Positions 7,101-13,457 of a DNA stretch of 14,664 nt are shown here, in pieces. The DNA comes from UBA920 sp964424635. GTDB taxonomy: Bacteria; Patescibacteriota; Doudnabacteria; UBA920. Made by a program: the position numbers and the translations under genes. Below the pieces are notes generated by a model, which saw nothing but the letters and a program-made list of their open reading frames with translations, made no database searches and was not told the DNA's origin. How positions within the stretch are numbered: position 1 is the stretch's first letter; the number at the start of each line of letters is the position of its first letter. Location: positions 1 to 14,664 of the forward strand of contig CAYRJC010000024.1 of assembly GCA_964424635.1 (NCBI GenBank). The letters run 5' to 3'.

Positions 7101-7573
7101 AAGGCTGAAGCTCCTGCTTCGTCGGAAGTTTTTAAGGCTCGAGCAATTTGTCCCCTAGGGCATCCAGAAAGAGCAATTATTCCTTCGTGATATTTTTGAA
7201 GTAAAGCTAAGTCAATTCTTGGCTTGTAATAAAATCCTTGAGTGTGAGCTATGGTGGCCATTTTCATCAAATTTAAATAGCCTTGGTAGTTTTTAGCTAG
7301 GAGTGTGAGGTGATGATAGTCTGCATCAACTTTCCCTTCTTTCATGATCATTCCTCTAGGGGCAATATAAGCCTCAAAACCAATGATTGGTTTTATATCT
7401 GCAGCCACGCAAGCATTGTAAAATTCGATTGCTCCGTACATCGACCCATGGTCAGTTATAGCAACAGATGTCATATTGTGTTTTTTTGCTGCATTAATCA
7501 GGTCCGGTATTTTGGAAAGACCGTCTAATAATGAAAAATGTGAGTGGCAATGTAAATGAGTAAATTCTGACAT
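4103..7573 (-). CDS. dnaE: DNA polymerase III alpha subunit
   Basis: Replicative DNA polymerase, 1156 residues from the chosen start, close to the E. coli length. The frame is open further upstream, but the ATG at 7573 gives MSEFTHLHCHSHFSLLDG, the normal DnaE N-terminus. Domains in order: a PHP domain with its metal-ligand motifs apparently intact (HLHCH, ITDHG, FEAY, YHHL, LSGC, QDCHY), which may retain proofreading exonuclease activity; the polymerase core with RGSAAGS and the catalytic aspartates Asp403 and Asp405 (PDIDLDI) and Asp566 (KMDLLG); a helix-hairpin-helix region; and an OB fold (VQVAGIITKSKR... FTLEDKTG) near the C-terminus. No SD precedes the start. A divergent gene begins 68 bases away. 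Confidence 0.97.
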   Translation of the reverse strand: MSEFTHLHCHSHFSLLDGLSKIPDLINAAKKHNMTSVAITDHGSMYGAIEFYNACVAADIKPIIGFEAYIAPRGMIMKEGKVDADYHHLTLLAKNYQGYLNLMKMATIAHTQGFYYKPRIDLALLQKYHEGIIALSGCPRGQIARALKTSDEAGASALQEYLAIFGVENFYLELQRNSLHGDELMPNEQLVALGQKYNVPIVATQDCHYINIDDNEAQDIMVCIGTGRNVTDANRLDMRGHDLSFSSPEDMAKKFADLPEAITNTQVIANQVNIEIPVNQRYFAKVELPEGVTADQQLNKTVYEKAIEIYKPAENKKDNLDQVIQERIEYELGIISKMGFSAYFLMVADIVRGAHGLGVLTNTRGSAAGSIIGYLLNISSIDPLEYQLPFERFLTVHRPTPPDIDLDIADDRRDEVIGWIADRYGHDKVAQIITFGTMKARAVVRDVGRALAVPYGKCDRIAKMIPLGKQGFQMTLDKAMGLNPELKAIYETDEETKKVIDIAYKLEGCVRHASIHAAAIAITPTPLTDYTPLQTEPDGNRLITQYDMYSLDVGADSHAIGVIKMDLLGIRNLSILEAAVKLVKIRHNIDIVTTKLPLNDKRTFQFLADGHTFGVFQLGSSGMTRYLKELRPTSIFDISAMIALYRPGPMGIIPEYISRKHNPNLISFFVPQMKDYLERSLGLLVYQDDVLLTAINIAGYSWEEADKFRKAMGKKIPAEMQKQKEKFTQGCVAKGMKIEKANELFTLIEPFAAYGFNKAHAASYSQVSYQTAYMKANYTVEFMAALMSAESGDEDKIHEAFDECKAMGIQILPPDVTESYGGFTVIDEKTIRFGLRAIKNLGSEVIRKIIDNHKAKIKFENLEDFLIKCHTKSFNKRSWEALIKAGALDKFGERASLLASTDNVLDFIREHFKTQTQGQNSLFGQTFQIGRLKLQKTSPMSVTDRLKYEKEHLGLFVTGHPLDQYGEVIKDYAPIKTINQQMDNHSVQVAGIITKSKRTITKKNDPMAFFTLEDKTGSIEVLVFPKAMPAAIPYLDSDTVIRVNAKVSYKDGEPKLIANELKDLPSDELYLMAVTEIQKQKQLTIHLPDIKNQSTLHRIKGLLEANPGEAPVFLNVGAGQDSNTIKTKSNVKISRELIQELRSIPEVSMIYDRMDF

Positions 7574-7600
7574 TAAAATAAAGTATAAGTTTACAAAATT

Positions 7601-7609
7601 TGCTATACT
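7601..7609 (+). promoter_or_regulatory. Extended -10 promoter for the rodA operon
   Basis: TGCTATACT is an extended -10 on the plus strand, 32 bases upstream of the ATG at 7642, with no clear -35. A possible minus-strand extended -10, TGTTATGAT, lies at about 7617-7625 and could serve dnaE. The two divergent promoters would nearly overlap in the 68-base spacer. Confidence 0.45.
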
Positions 7610-7641
7610 AAATTTATCATAACACAAACTGAAGTTGCTAA

Positions 7642-8490
7642 ATGTTACAAATAAAAGAAAATCTAAAGGTTCAATTTAGTGGGTTAATTTTAGCTGTTCA
7701 AGACGGTATTTTTTCTGTAAAACAGAGATATTATGCTCTTCCTAAGTGGGAAAGATCTATATTGGTTTTGCTAATTATTTTAATCATTCCAGGATTTTTT
7801 CTAATTAGATATGGTGGAGAATTTTACTTTACTAAGCTGTACAGTCGAGGATCTCTTGCCGCACATCCAGCATTTAATAGTCCAGAACCATTAGAAGTAG
7901 GAAGTGTTAAAATAATTCAAAATCCTAATGGTGCTGCCACTGCTTATGCTACTATTGTTAATCCAAACTTAGATTTGGCTCTAGAATCTTTACGCTACAC
8001 TTTTCATTTTTTAAATTCTTCTAACGAAGAAGTTACATCAACTAAAGGCGAAACGTATTTATTACCAAATCAAAAAAAATGGGTTGTAATTTCTAAGGTT
8101 TCATCTTTGCAGTCTGTTTCAAAAGCGACTCTTGAGTTAGAGCAACCTAATTGGCAGAAAAGATTAGATTTACCAGAGGTTAATCTTAAAATGTCAGAAC
8201 CTTATATTTATGAGGAAGTTAATCCTTTAGCAACTTCTGCAGAAGGAGCAGTGGTTAATAATAGCGAGTATGATTTATCTCATGTTTCTTTGTTGTTAGT
8301 TTTGTATGGAAGAAATGAAAAAGTTTTGGCAGTAACAACTAGAGAGGAATTTAGCATGAAAGCTTTTGAAAGAAGGGCCTATAAACTACAATGGCCAGGA
8401 ATTTATAAAGAGGATGTAGTTAGAGTTGATTTACAAGCTTACACTAACACTCTTGATCCAGAAAATATAAGCGCAGGAATTACAGAATGA
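7642..8490 (+). CDS. Single-pass membrane protein coupled to RodA
   Basis: 282 residues. A basic amphipathic N-terminus of about 38 residues precedes one transmembrane helix at about 39-58, so the remaining ~220 residues are probably outside the cytoplasmic membrane. The exterior part looks like two tandem beta-rich domains: one starting near SVKIIQNPNG with an ATIVNPN pattern, and a second starting at EGAVVNNSEYDLSHVSLLLV. Both resemble FxLYD or Ig-like folds, by pattern only. The stop codon overlaps the rodA start (ATGA at 8487-8490), so the two are translationally coupled and probably act in the same process, elongation-type peptidoglycan synthesis. I do not recognise a named family. It has no good SD; transcription probably starts at the extended -10 at 7601. 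Confidence 0.8.
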   Translation: MLQIKENLKVQFSGLILAVQDGIFSVKQRYYALPKWERSILVLLIILIIPGFFLIRYGGEFYFTKLYSRGSLAAHPAFNSPEPLEVGSVKIIQNPNGAATAYATIVNPNLDLALESLRYTFHFLNSSNEEVTSTKGETYLLPNQKKWVVISKVSSLQSVSKATLELEQPNWQKRLDLPEVNLKMSEPYIYEEVNPLATSAEGAVVNNSEYDLSHVSLLLVLYGRNEKVLAVTTREEFSMKAFERRAYKLQWPGIYKEDVVRVDLQAYTNTLDPENISAGITE

Positions 8491-9587
8491 ATTGGATAAT
8501 ACAAAAATTGAAATTTTATGATATACCGCTGCTTATTGTCAGCGGTTTGTTGCTTATGGTTGGGTTGGCTATACAGTATGCGATTTCTCTAGGCGAAGGT
8601 AACTTAGGATTATTCTATCGTCAGCTTATTTATGCTTCCGTAGGAGTAGTAGTATTTATATTACTAGCTAACTACAATTATCAACTATTAGCAAAAAATA
8701 ACCGTATCATTTACCCAATTTTAATTTTTGCTTTAGTGTATTTAATTTTATTAGGTGATCCTATTCGTGGTAGTGCGCGCTGGATTGATTTCGGTTTTTT
8801 TCAACTTCAACCTGCCGAACTTGCCAAAATAATTGTTGGGTTGGGTTTAGCTAGATGGCTTTACATACGTAGAGGAGAGATTAATTCATGGAAGAATGTT
8901 CTTTTGACTTTTGTCTATGCTGCCTTACCAGCTTTATTAATTGCTAAGGAACCGGATATGGGTTCTGCTTCCATTGTAATGGCGGTTTGGTTTGGAATTA
9001 TTTTACTCAGTCCAATCAGAAAACTATTTATTATTTTATTTATTATAGGTGGTTTACTTTTTGCTGGTCTATCTTGGGAATTCTTTTTGCAGCCTTTTCA
9101 GAAGCAGCGCATAGAAGTTTTTCTTAATCCAGATAAAGATCCGCGTGGAAAAGGATATAATGTGCGCCAAGCTACTATTGCGGTAGGGAGTGGTCAATGG
9201 TTTGGGCGGGGATTAGGACAAGGTGTCCAAAGTGGATTGAAATTTTTGCCAGAAAAGCACACTGACTTTGTTTTTGCAGCATCCAGTGAAGAAATTGGCT
9301 GGGTTGGTTCGGTTTCAATCTTAATCTTATTTTTTATTTTGATGAGAAGAATTATTTTAGTTATGCAGCTAGCTAGAGATGATTTGGCTATGTATATCGC
9401 CGGAGGAATCTTGTTTTTGTTCGCATCCCAAACCATTATTAATATTGGTATGAATATTGGATTATTGCCAGTAACTGGAATTCCATTACCAATGATTACG
9501 TATGGTGGTAGCTCTATGCTTGTAACAGCAATCGCTCTGGGTATTGTTCAGAATATCGCTAAACAGTCAAAAGTTTTAAGGTTTTAA
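8487..9587 (+). CDS. rodA: SEDS-family peptidoglycan glycosyltransferase RodA
   Basis: Integral membrane polymerase of lipid II that works with a class B penicillin-binding protein in cell-wall elongation. It has 366 residues and many hydrophobic helices. SEDS hallmarks in order: GSARWIDFG followed by QPAELAKI (about 95-115), KEPDMGSA (154-161), RIEVFLNPD...GYNVRQATIAVGSGQ (208-237), GRGLGQG, LPEKHTDFVFA with the likely essential Asp260, and NIGLLPVTGIPLPMITYGGSSM (323-344). The spacing and the HTDF and GIPLP forms favour RodA over FtsW. The ATG overlaps the upstream stop; an AGGA at 8475-8478 is a modest SD. No PBP2 gene is adjacent in this window. No terminator is evident after it. Confidence 0.95.
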   Translation: MNWIIQKLKFYDIPLLIVSGLLLMVGLAIQYAISLGEGNLGLFYRQLIYASVGVVVFILLANYNYQLLAKNNRIIYPILIFALVYLILLGDPIRGSARWIDFGFFQLQPAELAKIIVGLGLARWLYIRRGEINSWKNVLLTFVYAALPALLIAKEPDMGSASIVMAVWFGIILLSPIRKLFIILFIIGGLLFAGLSWEFFLQPFQKQRIEVFLNPDKDPRGKGYNVRQATIAVGSGQWFGRGLGQGVQSGLKFLPEKHTDFVFAASSEEIGWVGSVSILILFFILMRRIILVMQLARDDLAMYIAGGILFLFASQTIINIGMNIGLLPVTGIPLPMITYGGSSMLVTAIALGIVQNIAKQSKVLRF

Positions 9588-9605
9588 ATCGCTTTATATA
9601 AACAG

Positions 9606-9634
9606 TTGCTACTAGTTTTATCAACTGATATAAT
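9606..9634 (+). promoter_or_regulatory. Promoter of the zinc-ribbon gene
   Basis: TTGCTA (9606-9611), a 17-base spacer and TATAAT (9629-9634), with an extended -10 TGA directly before the hexamer. The predicted start is about 9641, immediately before the AAAGGA at 9642-9647, so the leader is only about 11 bases. Confidence 0.75.
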
Positions 9635-9651
9635 TTAACTGAAAGGAAATC

Positions 9652-10014
9652 ATGCGTAAAAACGACATCAAAAGAGTACTAGGTTGGTTGGGGTTTATGT
9701 TGCAATGTCCAGTTTGTAGTACTAAATATCAAATCTCAAATATTAAAGTATTGGATAGTCAGCAAGAAGAAGAGTTTCCAGAAACTCATTTACTTATCCA
9801 TTCTGACTGTCATAAGTGTAAAAGCTCGGTTATGTTTAATATTGATATCAATGGCCAGGACATATTTACCGTTATTGCTAAGACAGACCTGACAAAAAAG
9901 GATACGGCTAGATTTAGTAATATGCCAGCTATTGTACCTAATGATTGTATTTCTATTCATCAGAGTATCCAAGCATTTGATGGGGACTTCAAAAAAGCCT
10001 TTAAAATTAAATAA
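9652..10014 (+). CDS. Small protein with a CxxC...CxxC zinc ribbon
   Basis: 120 residues. Two CxxC pairs, Cys19-Pro-Val-Cys22 and Cys53-His-Lys-Cys56, 30 residues apart, make a probable zinc ribbon. The rest is soluble and lysine-rich at the end (FKKAFKIK). The function is unknown; a nucleic-acid or protein-binding role is possible but not shown. The ATG at 9652 follows AAAGGAAAT at short spacing. An internal Met16 (MLQCPVC) is an alternative start that would place the zinc ribbon at the N-terminus, but its upstream context is poorer. The gene is monocistronic, with its own promoter on one side and a strong terminator on the other. Confidence 0.7.
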   Translation: MRKNDIKRVLGWLGFMLQCPVCSTKYQISNIKVLDSQQEEEFPETHLLIHSDCHKCKSSVMFNIDINGQDIFTVIAKTDLTKKDTARFSNMPAIVPNDCISIHQSIQAFDGDFKKAFKIK

Positions 10015-10019
10015 AACGT

Positions 10020-10051
10020 AGCCCGCGCATATTACCTAGCGCGGGTTTTTT
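10020..10051 (+). terminator. Strong intrinsic terminator after the zinc-ribbon gene
   Basis: A GC-only stem CCCGCGC/GCGCGGG (10022-10028, 10039-10045), extendable by a G-U and an A-T pair, with a 10-base loop and six T residues directly after. It is the most GC-rich hairpin in the window. Confidence 0.92.
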
Positions 10052-10067
10052 ATACAAATCTGGGGTC

Positions 10068-10096
10068 TTGCCAAAAATATAGAAATACTATATAAT
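10068..10096 (+). promoter_or_regulatory. Promoter of rplY/ctc
   Basis: TTGCCA (10068-10073), a 17-base spacer and a perfect TATAAT (10091-10096). Predicted start about 10103, giving a 27-base leader with no SD. Confidence 0.78.
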
Positions 10097-10129
10097 TTTT
10101 AGGTATTTATAAAAATTATTTTGGATTTT

Positions 10130-10795
10130 ATGGAAAAATTTCAATTAAAAACAGTTATTCGAGAGAAAACTCATCGCAATGCTAAGGCAGAATACCGTGC
10201 TGGTTTGATCCCGGCAGAGATGTATGGCAATAAAGTAGAAAATATTCATTTAGCTGTTGATGCTATTGAATTCGAAAAAGTCTTACGTAAGGCCGGAGAA
10301 AGCACAGTAATTGAGTTGATTTTACCTGATGGTAGTAAAAAGAATGTGTTGATTCATGATGTGCAGCACCATTATTTGAACTCTCAACCAATTCATGTAG
10401 ATTTCTTTGCGGTAAATATGACAGAGAAATTACAAGCAACTGTTCAAATCGAATTTATAGGCGAAGCTCCAGCTGTAAAAGTGTTTGGTGGGACTTTGGT
10501 AAAAATGATAACAGAAGTTAACGTAGAATGTTTACCAAGTGATTTACCTCCTCACTTTGAAGTTGATATTGCAAAATTGGCAACTTTTGACGATGTTCTA
10601 TCTATTAGTGATATCCCAACAAGTGATAAGGTAGAAATTTTAGCAGAGCCAGATGAGCCGATTGCTAAGGTGCAAGCACCTCGAGATGTTGAAGCAGAAC
10701 TTGTGGATCAAGAAGTAGATGAGGCTGCTGCGGTAGCCGCTGCAGTTGGTCCAGAGCCAGAAGCTGCTGAAGGGTCTGAAGACGAAAAGAAATAA
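10130..10795 (+). CDS. rplY: Ribosomal protein L25 / general stress protein Ctc
   Basis: 5S rRNA-binding protein of the large subunit, long (TL5/Ctc) form of 221 residues. The N-terminal L25 domain carries R..THRNAKAEYRAGLIPAEMYG, and IHDVQHHYLNSQPIHVDFFAV marks its end. The C-terminal TL5-type beta domain follows (VQIEFIGEAPAVKVFGGTL, then LPSDLPPHFEVDIA). The last ~35 residues are an acidic, alanine/glutamate-rich tail, typical of this form. A TTG nine bases upstream is in frame, but the ATG at 10130 gives the family-like MEKFQLKTVIREK start. The gene has its own promoter and terminator. Confidence 0.95.
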   Translation: MEKFQLKTVIREKTHRNAKAEYRAGLIPAEMYGNKVENIHLAVDAIEFEKVLRKAGESTVIELILPDGSKKNVLIHDVQHHYLNSQPIHVDFFAVNMTEKLQATVQIEFIGEAPAVKVFGGTLVKMITEVNVECLPSDLPPHFEVDIAKLATFDDVLSISDIPTSDKVEILAEPDEPIAKVQAPRDVEAELVDQEVDEAAAVAAAVGPEPEAAEGSEDEKK

Positions 10796-10810
10796 TATTT
10801 CATTATTTAT

Positions 10811-10849
10811 AAAATATAAAACCGCTTAACTAATTGTTAGCGGTTTTTT
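10811..10849. terminator. Bidirectional terminator between rplY and the 127-residue membrane gene
   Basis: ACCGCT-T-AAC (10821-10830) pairs with GTTAGCGGT (10836-10844) with one bulged T and a TAATT loop. TTTTTT follows on the plus strand, and TTTATATTTT follows on the minus strand. It serves both convergent genes; the minus gene's TAG stop (10830-10832) sits at the loop. Confidence 0.85.
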
Positions 10850-11213
10850 CGTTGCAACTATTTATCAAGCAACATACTAATGGTGTTGATAATAGATAAA
10901 ATATTATGATAGGTATGGAGTCGGTAGAATTTTCTGGAATATTACTTTGAAGTAAAATAAGAAACGCTATGTGTGCCGACATAATAAAAAATAGTATCAT
11001 ACATCCAAGAATTACCCCTTTAAAACCAGTAGTGATATCGCTTTTATTTGTTTTAAAAATGTAAAATGTTATTGATACCATCGTTAATAACAAACTCATA
11101 TATGGTAATTCATTATCTATAAGTAACGGAATGATAAATAATGTATAAAATAATATTGTTCCGATTATACGAATTCTATTTTTGGGATCAGGGATTGAAT
11201 TAACTTCGATCAT
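10830..11213 (-). CDS. Small four-helix membrane protein of unknown function
   Basis: 127 residues, highly hydrophobic, with four probable transmembrane segments at about 14-32, 36-54, 64-88 and 99-118 and short polar loops. I recognise no family. The start is well supported: TAGGAGG lies 5 bases before the ATG on the minus strand, and the spacer to the divergent gene at 11351 contains inverted repeats that could control both. It converges on rplY and shares a terminator with it. Confidence 0.7.
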   Translation of the reverse strand: MIEVNSIPDPKNRIRIIGTILFYTLFIIPLLIDNELPYMSLLLTMVSITFYIFKTNKSDITTGFKGVILGCMILFFIMSAHIAFLILLQSNIPENSTDSIPIIIFYLLSTPLVCCLINSCNEKTANN

Positions 11214-11270
11214 ATTTTCCTCCTAAGTTTTAAAGTTTATTAATTTATCACAGATTTTATGTTTTGGGAA

Positions 11271-11318
11271 TAGCAAATTATTAACATATTTGTTAATATA
11301 TGATTTAATAATTTGTTA
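11271..11318. promoter_or_regulatory. Nested inverted repeats in a divergent promoter region
   Basis: In the 137-bp spacer between two divergent membrane genes, CAAATTATTAA (11274-11284) is a perfect inverted repeat of TTAATAATTTG (11305-11315). Counting one G-T position, it extends to 14 pairs (11271-11284 with 11305-11318). Nested within and overlapping it is TATTAACA/TGTTAATA (11279-11286, 11291-11298). The ATTTGTTA unit occurs as a direct repeat 24 bases apart (11288 and 11312). The pattern suggests operator sites for a dimeric regulator. In A/T-rich DNA such repeats are easier to get by chance, but an 11-bp perfect arm is long. Confidence 0.45.
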
Positions 11319-11350
11319 GTTTAGATTATAAAGGAGGAAAATTAATATTT

Positions 11351-12427
11351 ATGAATGAAGTTGAAAAGTTATCAAAAGGTTTTGAGGATCCATTGTTTCA
11401 GGCAATTTATGATGCAAGATCCAACATGAAGACTGAAGATTTGATGGAGATTACCTTGGTTAACGAGAATCCAATAGAATGGTGGATACTTTGTCAGCCT
11501 GAATCTGATAGTGTTTATGGAGAAGCCAGGAAATCATTGGAGCAGGCAATTAATCATACAAGACAATTACTTGCAAAAGGTTCACTAACTACTGAAGAGC
11601 GGACAGAGCTCACTAAATTTTTAAAGATGTTTGCGGCTTTAGAAGGACCTGTTAAATTAAATGATCGGATTTATCGTGCTGCTTGGTTAAGTAAAGATAC
11701 AATTGCAAGTATATTGTCTCAAGTTAAATCAGGAATAGGAAGTTTTGTTGATAGCTATATTCCTTGGTCTGGATTACTGAAAAATTTAATGGTCAGTTAT
11801 CCTTATCAGATTTATTTTACTAGTATGGCTCTTATTATGCTTGTTACGATCATTTTGGGATTATCTCATAGCTCTTGGCCGGTTTTTTGGACAGGGTTTA
11901 TTCCAACTGTTTTTACTTTAATTTTTACCATCGGTCTTCTTATTAAGGAAGAATATGGAGAGATAGAAGATAGATATAGGTTTTTCGCTATGCTACCAAT
12001 TACTCTGTTATTATGGACTGCTTTCTTCTTTGGTTCTATGTATGGGCAGCTTCCCATAGGCGAAAGAAACAAAAGTAGAATGGTTGTTTCCAGAGGTGGT
12101 GATATTCAAAGGCTAATCACTTCTAGTGATAGGATTCCACGTTATCCTAATTTATGGGAAACCTTAGTAGGTGGGCATAATTTAGTTGATGCATCACTTA
12201 ACTGGCAAGGAGAAATGAAACAAAGTGTCAACTCTTTAACTGGGGGAGAAGTCGTTGTTAATCTTTCTATAATAGCAAAAGATAATCCTAAAGATCTTAT
12301 TGGATTAAATTATTCTGATTTGATTTCCGAACGTTCTAATTTTTACGAAAATTTAAAGTTAAAATTAGGACAGTGGGGTAATAGTTATAACGTAGAATCT
12401 AATACACCACTATTGTCTTTTTTTTGA
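11351..12427 (+). CDS. Three-helix membrane protein of unknown function, probably frameshifted near its 3' end
   Basis: 358 residues as read. A soluble, acidic N-terminal part (about 1-145, largely helical) is followed by three transmembrane segments at about 150-171, 176-198 and 210-230, then a C-terminal domain of about 128 residues starting NKSRMVVSRGGDIQRL. I recognise no family. AGGAGG at 11332-11337 precedes the ATG by 13 bases, longer than usual, but no nearer start exists. The frame stops at a TGA directly after an eight-T run (12418-12425). With one T fewer the frame would continue for 42 more codons to 12554, so the intact protein may be about 400 residues. It is divergent from the 127-residue membrane gene, sharing a repeat-rich control region. 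Confidence 0.75.
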   Translation: MNEVEKLSKGFEDPLFQAIYDARSNMKTEDLMEITLVNENPIEWWILCQPESDSVYGEARKSLEQAINHTRQLLAKGSLTTEERTELTKFLKMFAALEGPVKLNDRIYRAAWLSKDTIASILSQVKSGIGSFVDSYIPWSGLLKNLMVSYPYQIYFTSMALIMLVTIILGLSHSSWPVFWTGFIPTVFTLIFTIGLLIKEEYGEIEDRYRFFAMLPITLLLWTAFFFGSMYGQLPIGERNKSRMVVSRGGDIQRLITSSDRIPRYPNLWETLVGGHNLVDASLNWQGEMKQSVNSLTGGEVVVNLSIIAKDNPKDLIGLNYSDLISERSNFYENLKLKLGQWGNSYNVESNTPLLSFF

Positions 12428-12554
12428 TAATGAAACAACTTCTCATTTCACAGTAAAGATCAACAGTGGAATAATTAATTGGAAAGAGGATTCAAAAATT
12501 ACTGAAACTGTTGAGAAAACACAATCAAAAAATAAATCTACCTCAGTAAGGTAG
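12426..12554 (+). other. Predicted C-terminal continuation of the preceding gene in the +1 frame
   Basis: After skipping one T of the run at 12418-12425, 42 sense codons run without a stop from GAT at 12426 to TAG at 12552-12554. The encoded stretch includes TTSHFTVKINSGIINWKEDS, an ordinary-looking strand-forming sequence, and then a lysine/serine/threonine-rich tail. The stop falls just before the plus-strand terminator, where a gene end is expected. The cause may be an indel in the assembly, a true mutation, or slippage on the T-run; the sequence alone cannot decide. Confidence 0.55.
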
Positions 12555-12558
12555 ATTT
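12527..12558 (-). terminator. Minus-strand terminator of prmC
   Basis: A perfect 10-bp stem AAATCTACCT/AGGTAGATTT (12534-12543, 12549-12558) with loop CAGTA. On the minus strand it is followed by ATTTTTTG, a good U-tract. It lies 26 bases past the prmC stop. Confidence 0.72.
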
Positions 12559-12560
12559 AC

Positions 12561-12585
12561 ACCATCCCTAAAGGATGGTTTTTTT
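12561..12585 (+). terminator. Plus-strand terminator of the membrane-protein gene
   Basis: ACCATCC/GGATGGT (12561-12567, 12573-12579) with loop CTAAA, followed directly by seven T residues. It lies 6 bases after the predicted true stop at 12554. The two adjacent hairpins each serve one of the converging genes. Confidence 0.87.
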
Positions 12586-13402
12586 ATTTGTTTTGTATTG
12601 ATGCGTAACGCCATAGATTATTGAAATCTTTATAAAAGATTATTTTACTCTTGGGTAAATATTTTTTTACCATCAAAGTTAGCGGTAGTTTTGTAGATGG
12701 GTCCATTTCAAATAAAATCAGTTTTGGTAGATTTTTACGAAAACTCAATTGCCTTAAAAACTTTTCATATAACTCGAAATCATTAGTTCCGTCAGTAATT
12801 GCCATTTTTGGTTCGTGGTGAAGATTTTTTTTGAGATTATCATAATCATTTATAGGTACATAAGGAAGATTGGCAATAATTAAATCGTAGCTATTTTTTA
12901 TATCATTGAGTAAGTTGCTTTGAATAAACTTTATTTTGGCATCATGAGATCTGGCATTTTTCTGAGCCACACTTAATGCTTTTTTAGAGATATCGCTAGC
13001 GGTAATATCGATAGTTTTTATTGGTGAATTTTTGGAAATGCTAATAGCTAGACATCCAGAACCAGTACCAAGATCTAGAACTTTAAGGCTTTTTGCTTTA
13101 CTGCTTTTGATAAAATCCAAAGACTTTTCTACTAACCATTCACTTTCGGGGCGGGGGATTAGTACATTAGAGTTTACAAAAAACTTTAAACCAAAAAAAT
13201 ATTTATATTTTAGAATATAGGCAGCGGGTTTCCCTTTTCCAAATTCTTTTACCATATTTTTAAACCTCGCTAGTAGATTTTTATTAATCTTCTGTTCTGG
13301 ATTTATATATAATTTTTCTTTAGGAAATTTTAAAAGATGAGACAAAAATAATTCTGTCTCATCAATCTTGGGATAAAGTTTTAAAATTTCTTTTACTGTC
13401 AT
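12584..13402 (-). CDS. prmC: Release factor glutamine N5-methyltransferase
   Basis: Methylates the glutamine of the GGQ motif in class I release factors, using S-adenosylmethionine. It has 272 residues, a normal length. The helical N-terminal domain ends at GKPAAYI; then come LIPRPESEWLVE (81-92), the SAM-binding DLGTGSGCLAIS (110-121) and the substrate loop IANLPYVP. The catalytic tetrapeptide is Asn-Leu-Pro-Tyr at 178-181 in place of the family's usual NPPY. The gene follows prfA by 55 bases on the same strand, a common pairing of enzyme and substrate. There is no SD before the ATG. The frame converges on the plus-strand membrane gene, with back-to-back terminators between them. Confidence 0.93.
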   Translation of the reverse strand: MTVKEILKLYPKIDETELFLSHLLKFPKEKLYINPEQKINKNLLARFKNMVKEFGKGKPAAYILKYKYFFGLKFFVNSNVLIPRPESEWLVEKSLDFIKSSKAKSLKVLDLGTGSGCLAISISKNSPIKTIDITASDISKKALSVAQKNARSHDAKIKFIQSNLLNDIKNSYDLIIANLPYVPINDYDNLKKNLHHEPKMAITDGTNDFELYEKFLRQLSFRKNLPKLILFEMDPSTKLPLTLMVKKYLPKSKIIFYKDFNNLWRYASIQNK

Positions 13403-13457
13403 AAAGGTTTTAAATCACATTAGACCTAGCACTAAACTTTATTTATGCAATGATTTA

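Noticed and set aside
7574..7627. Upstream ATG for dnaE at 7627 adding 18 residues.
   Set aside because: The extra residues have no counterpart in DnaE, and the ATG at 7573 begins directly at the conserved PHP domain. The extension also overlaps the likely promoter region.
10121..10129. TTG start for L25 three codons upstream.
   Set aside because: The ATG at 10130 gives the N-terminus normal for the family, and neither start has an SD that would favour TTG.
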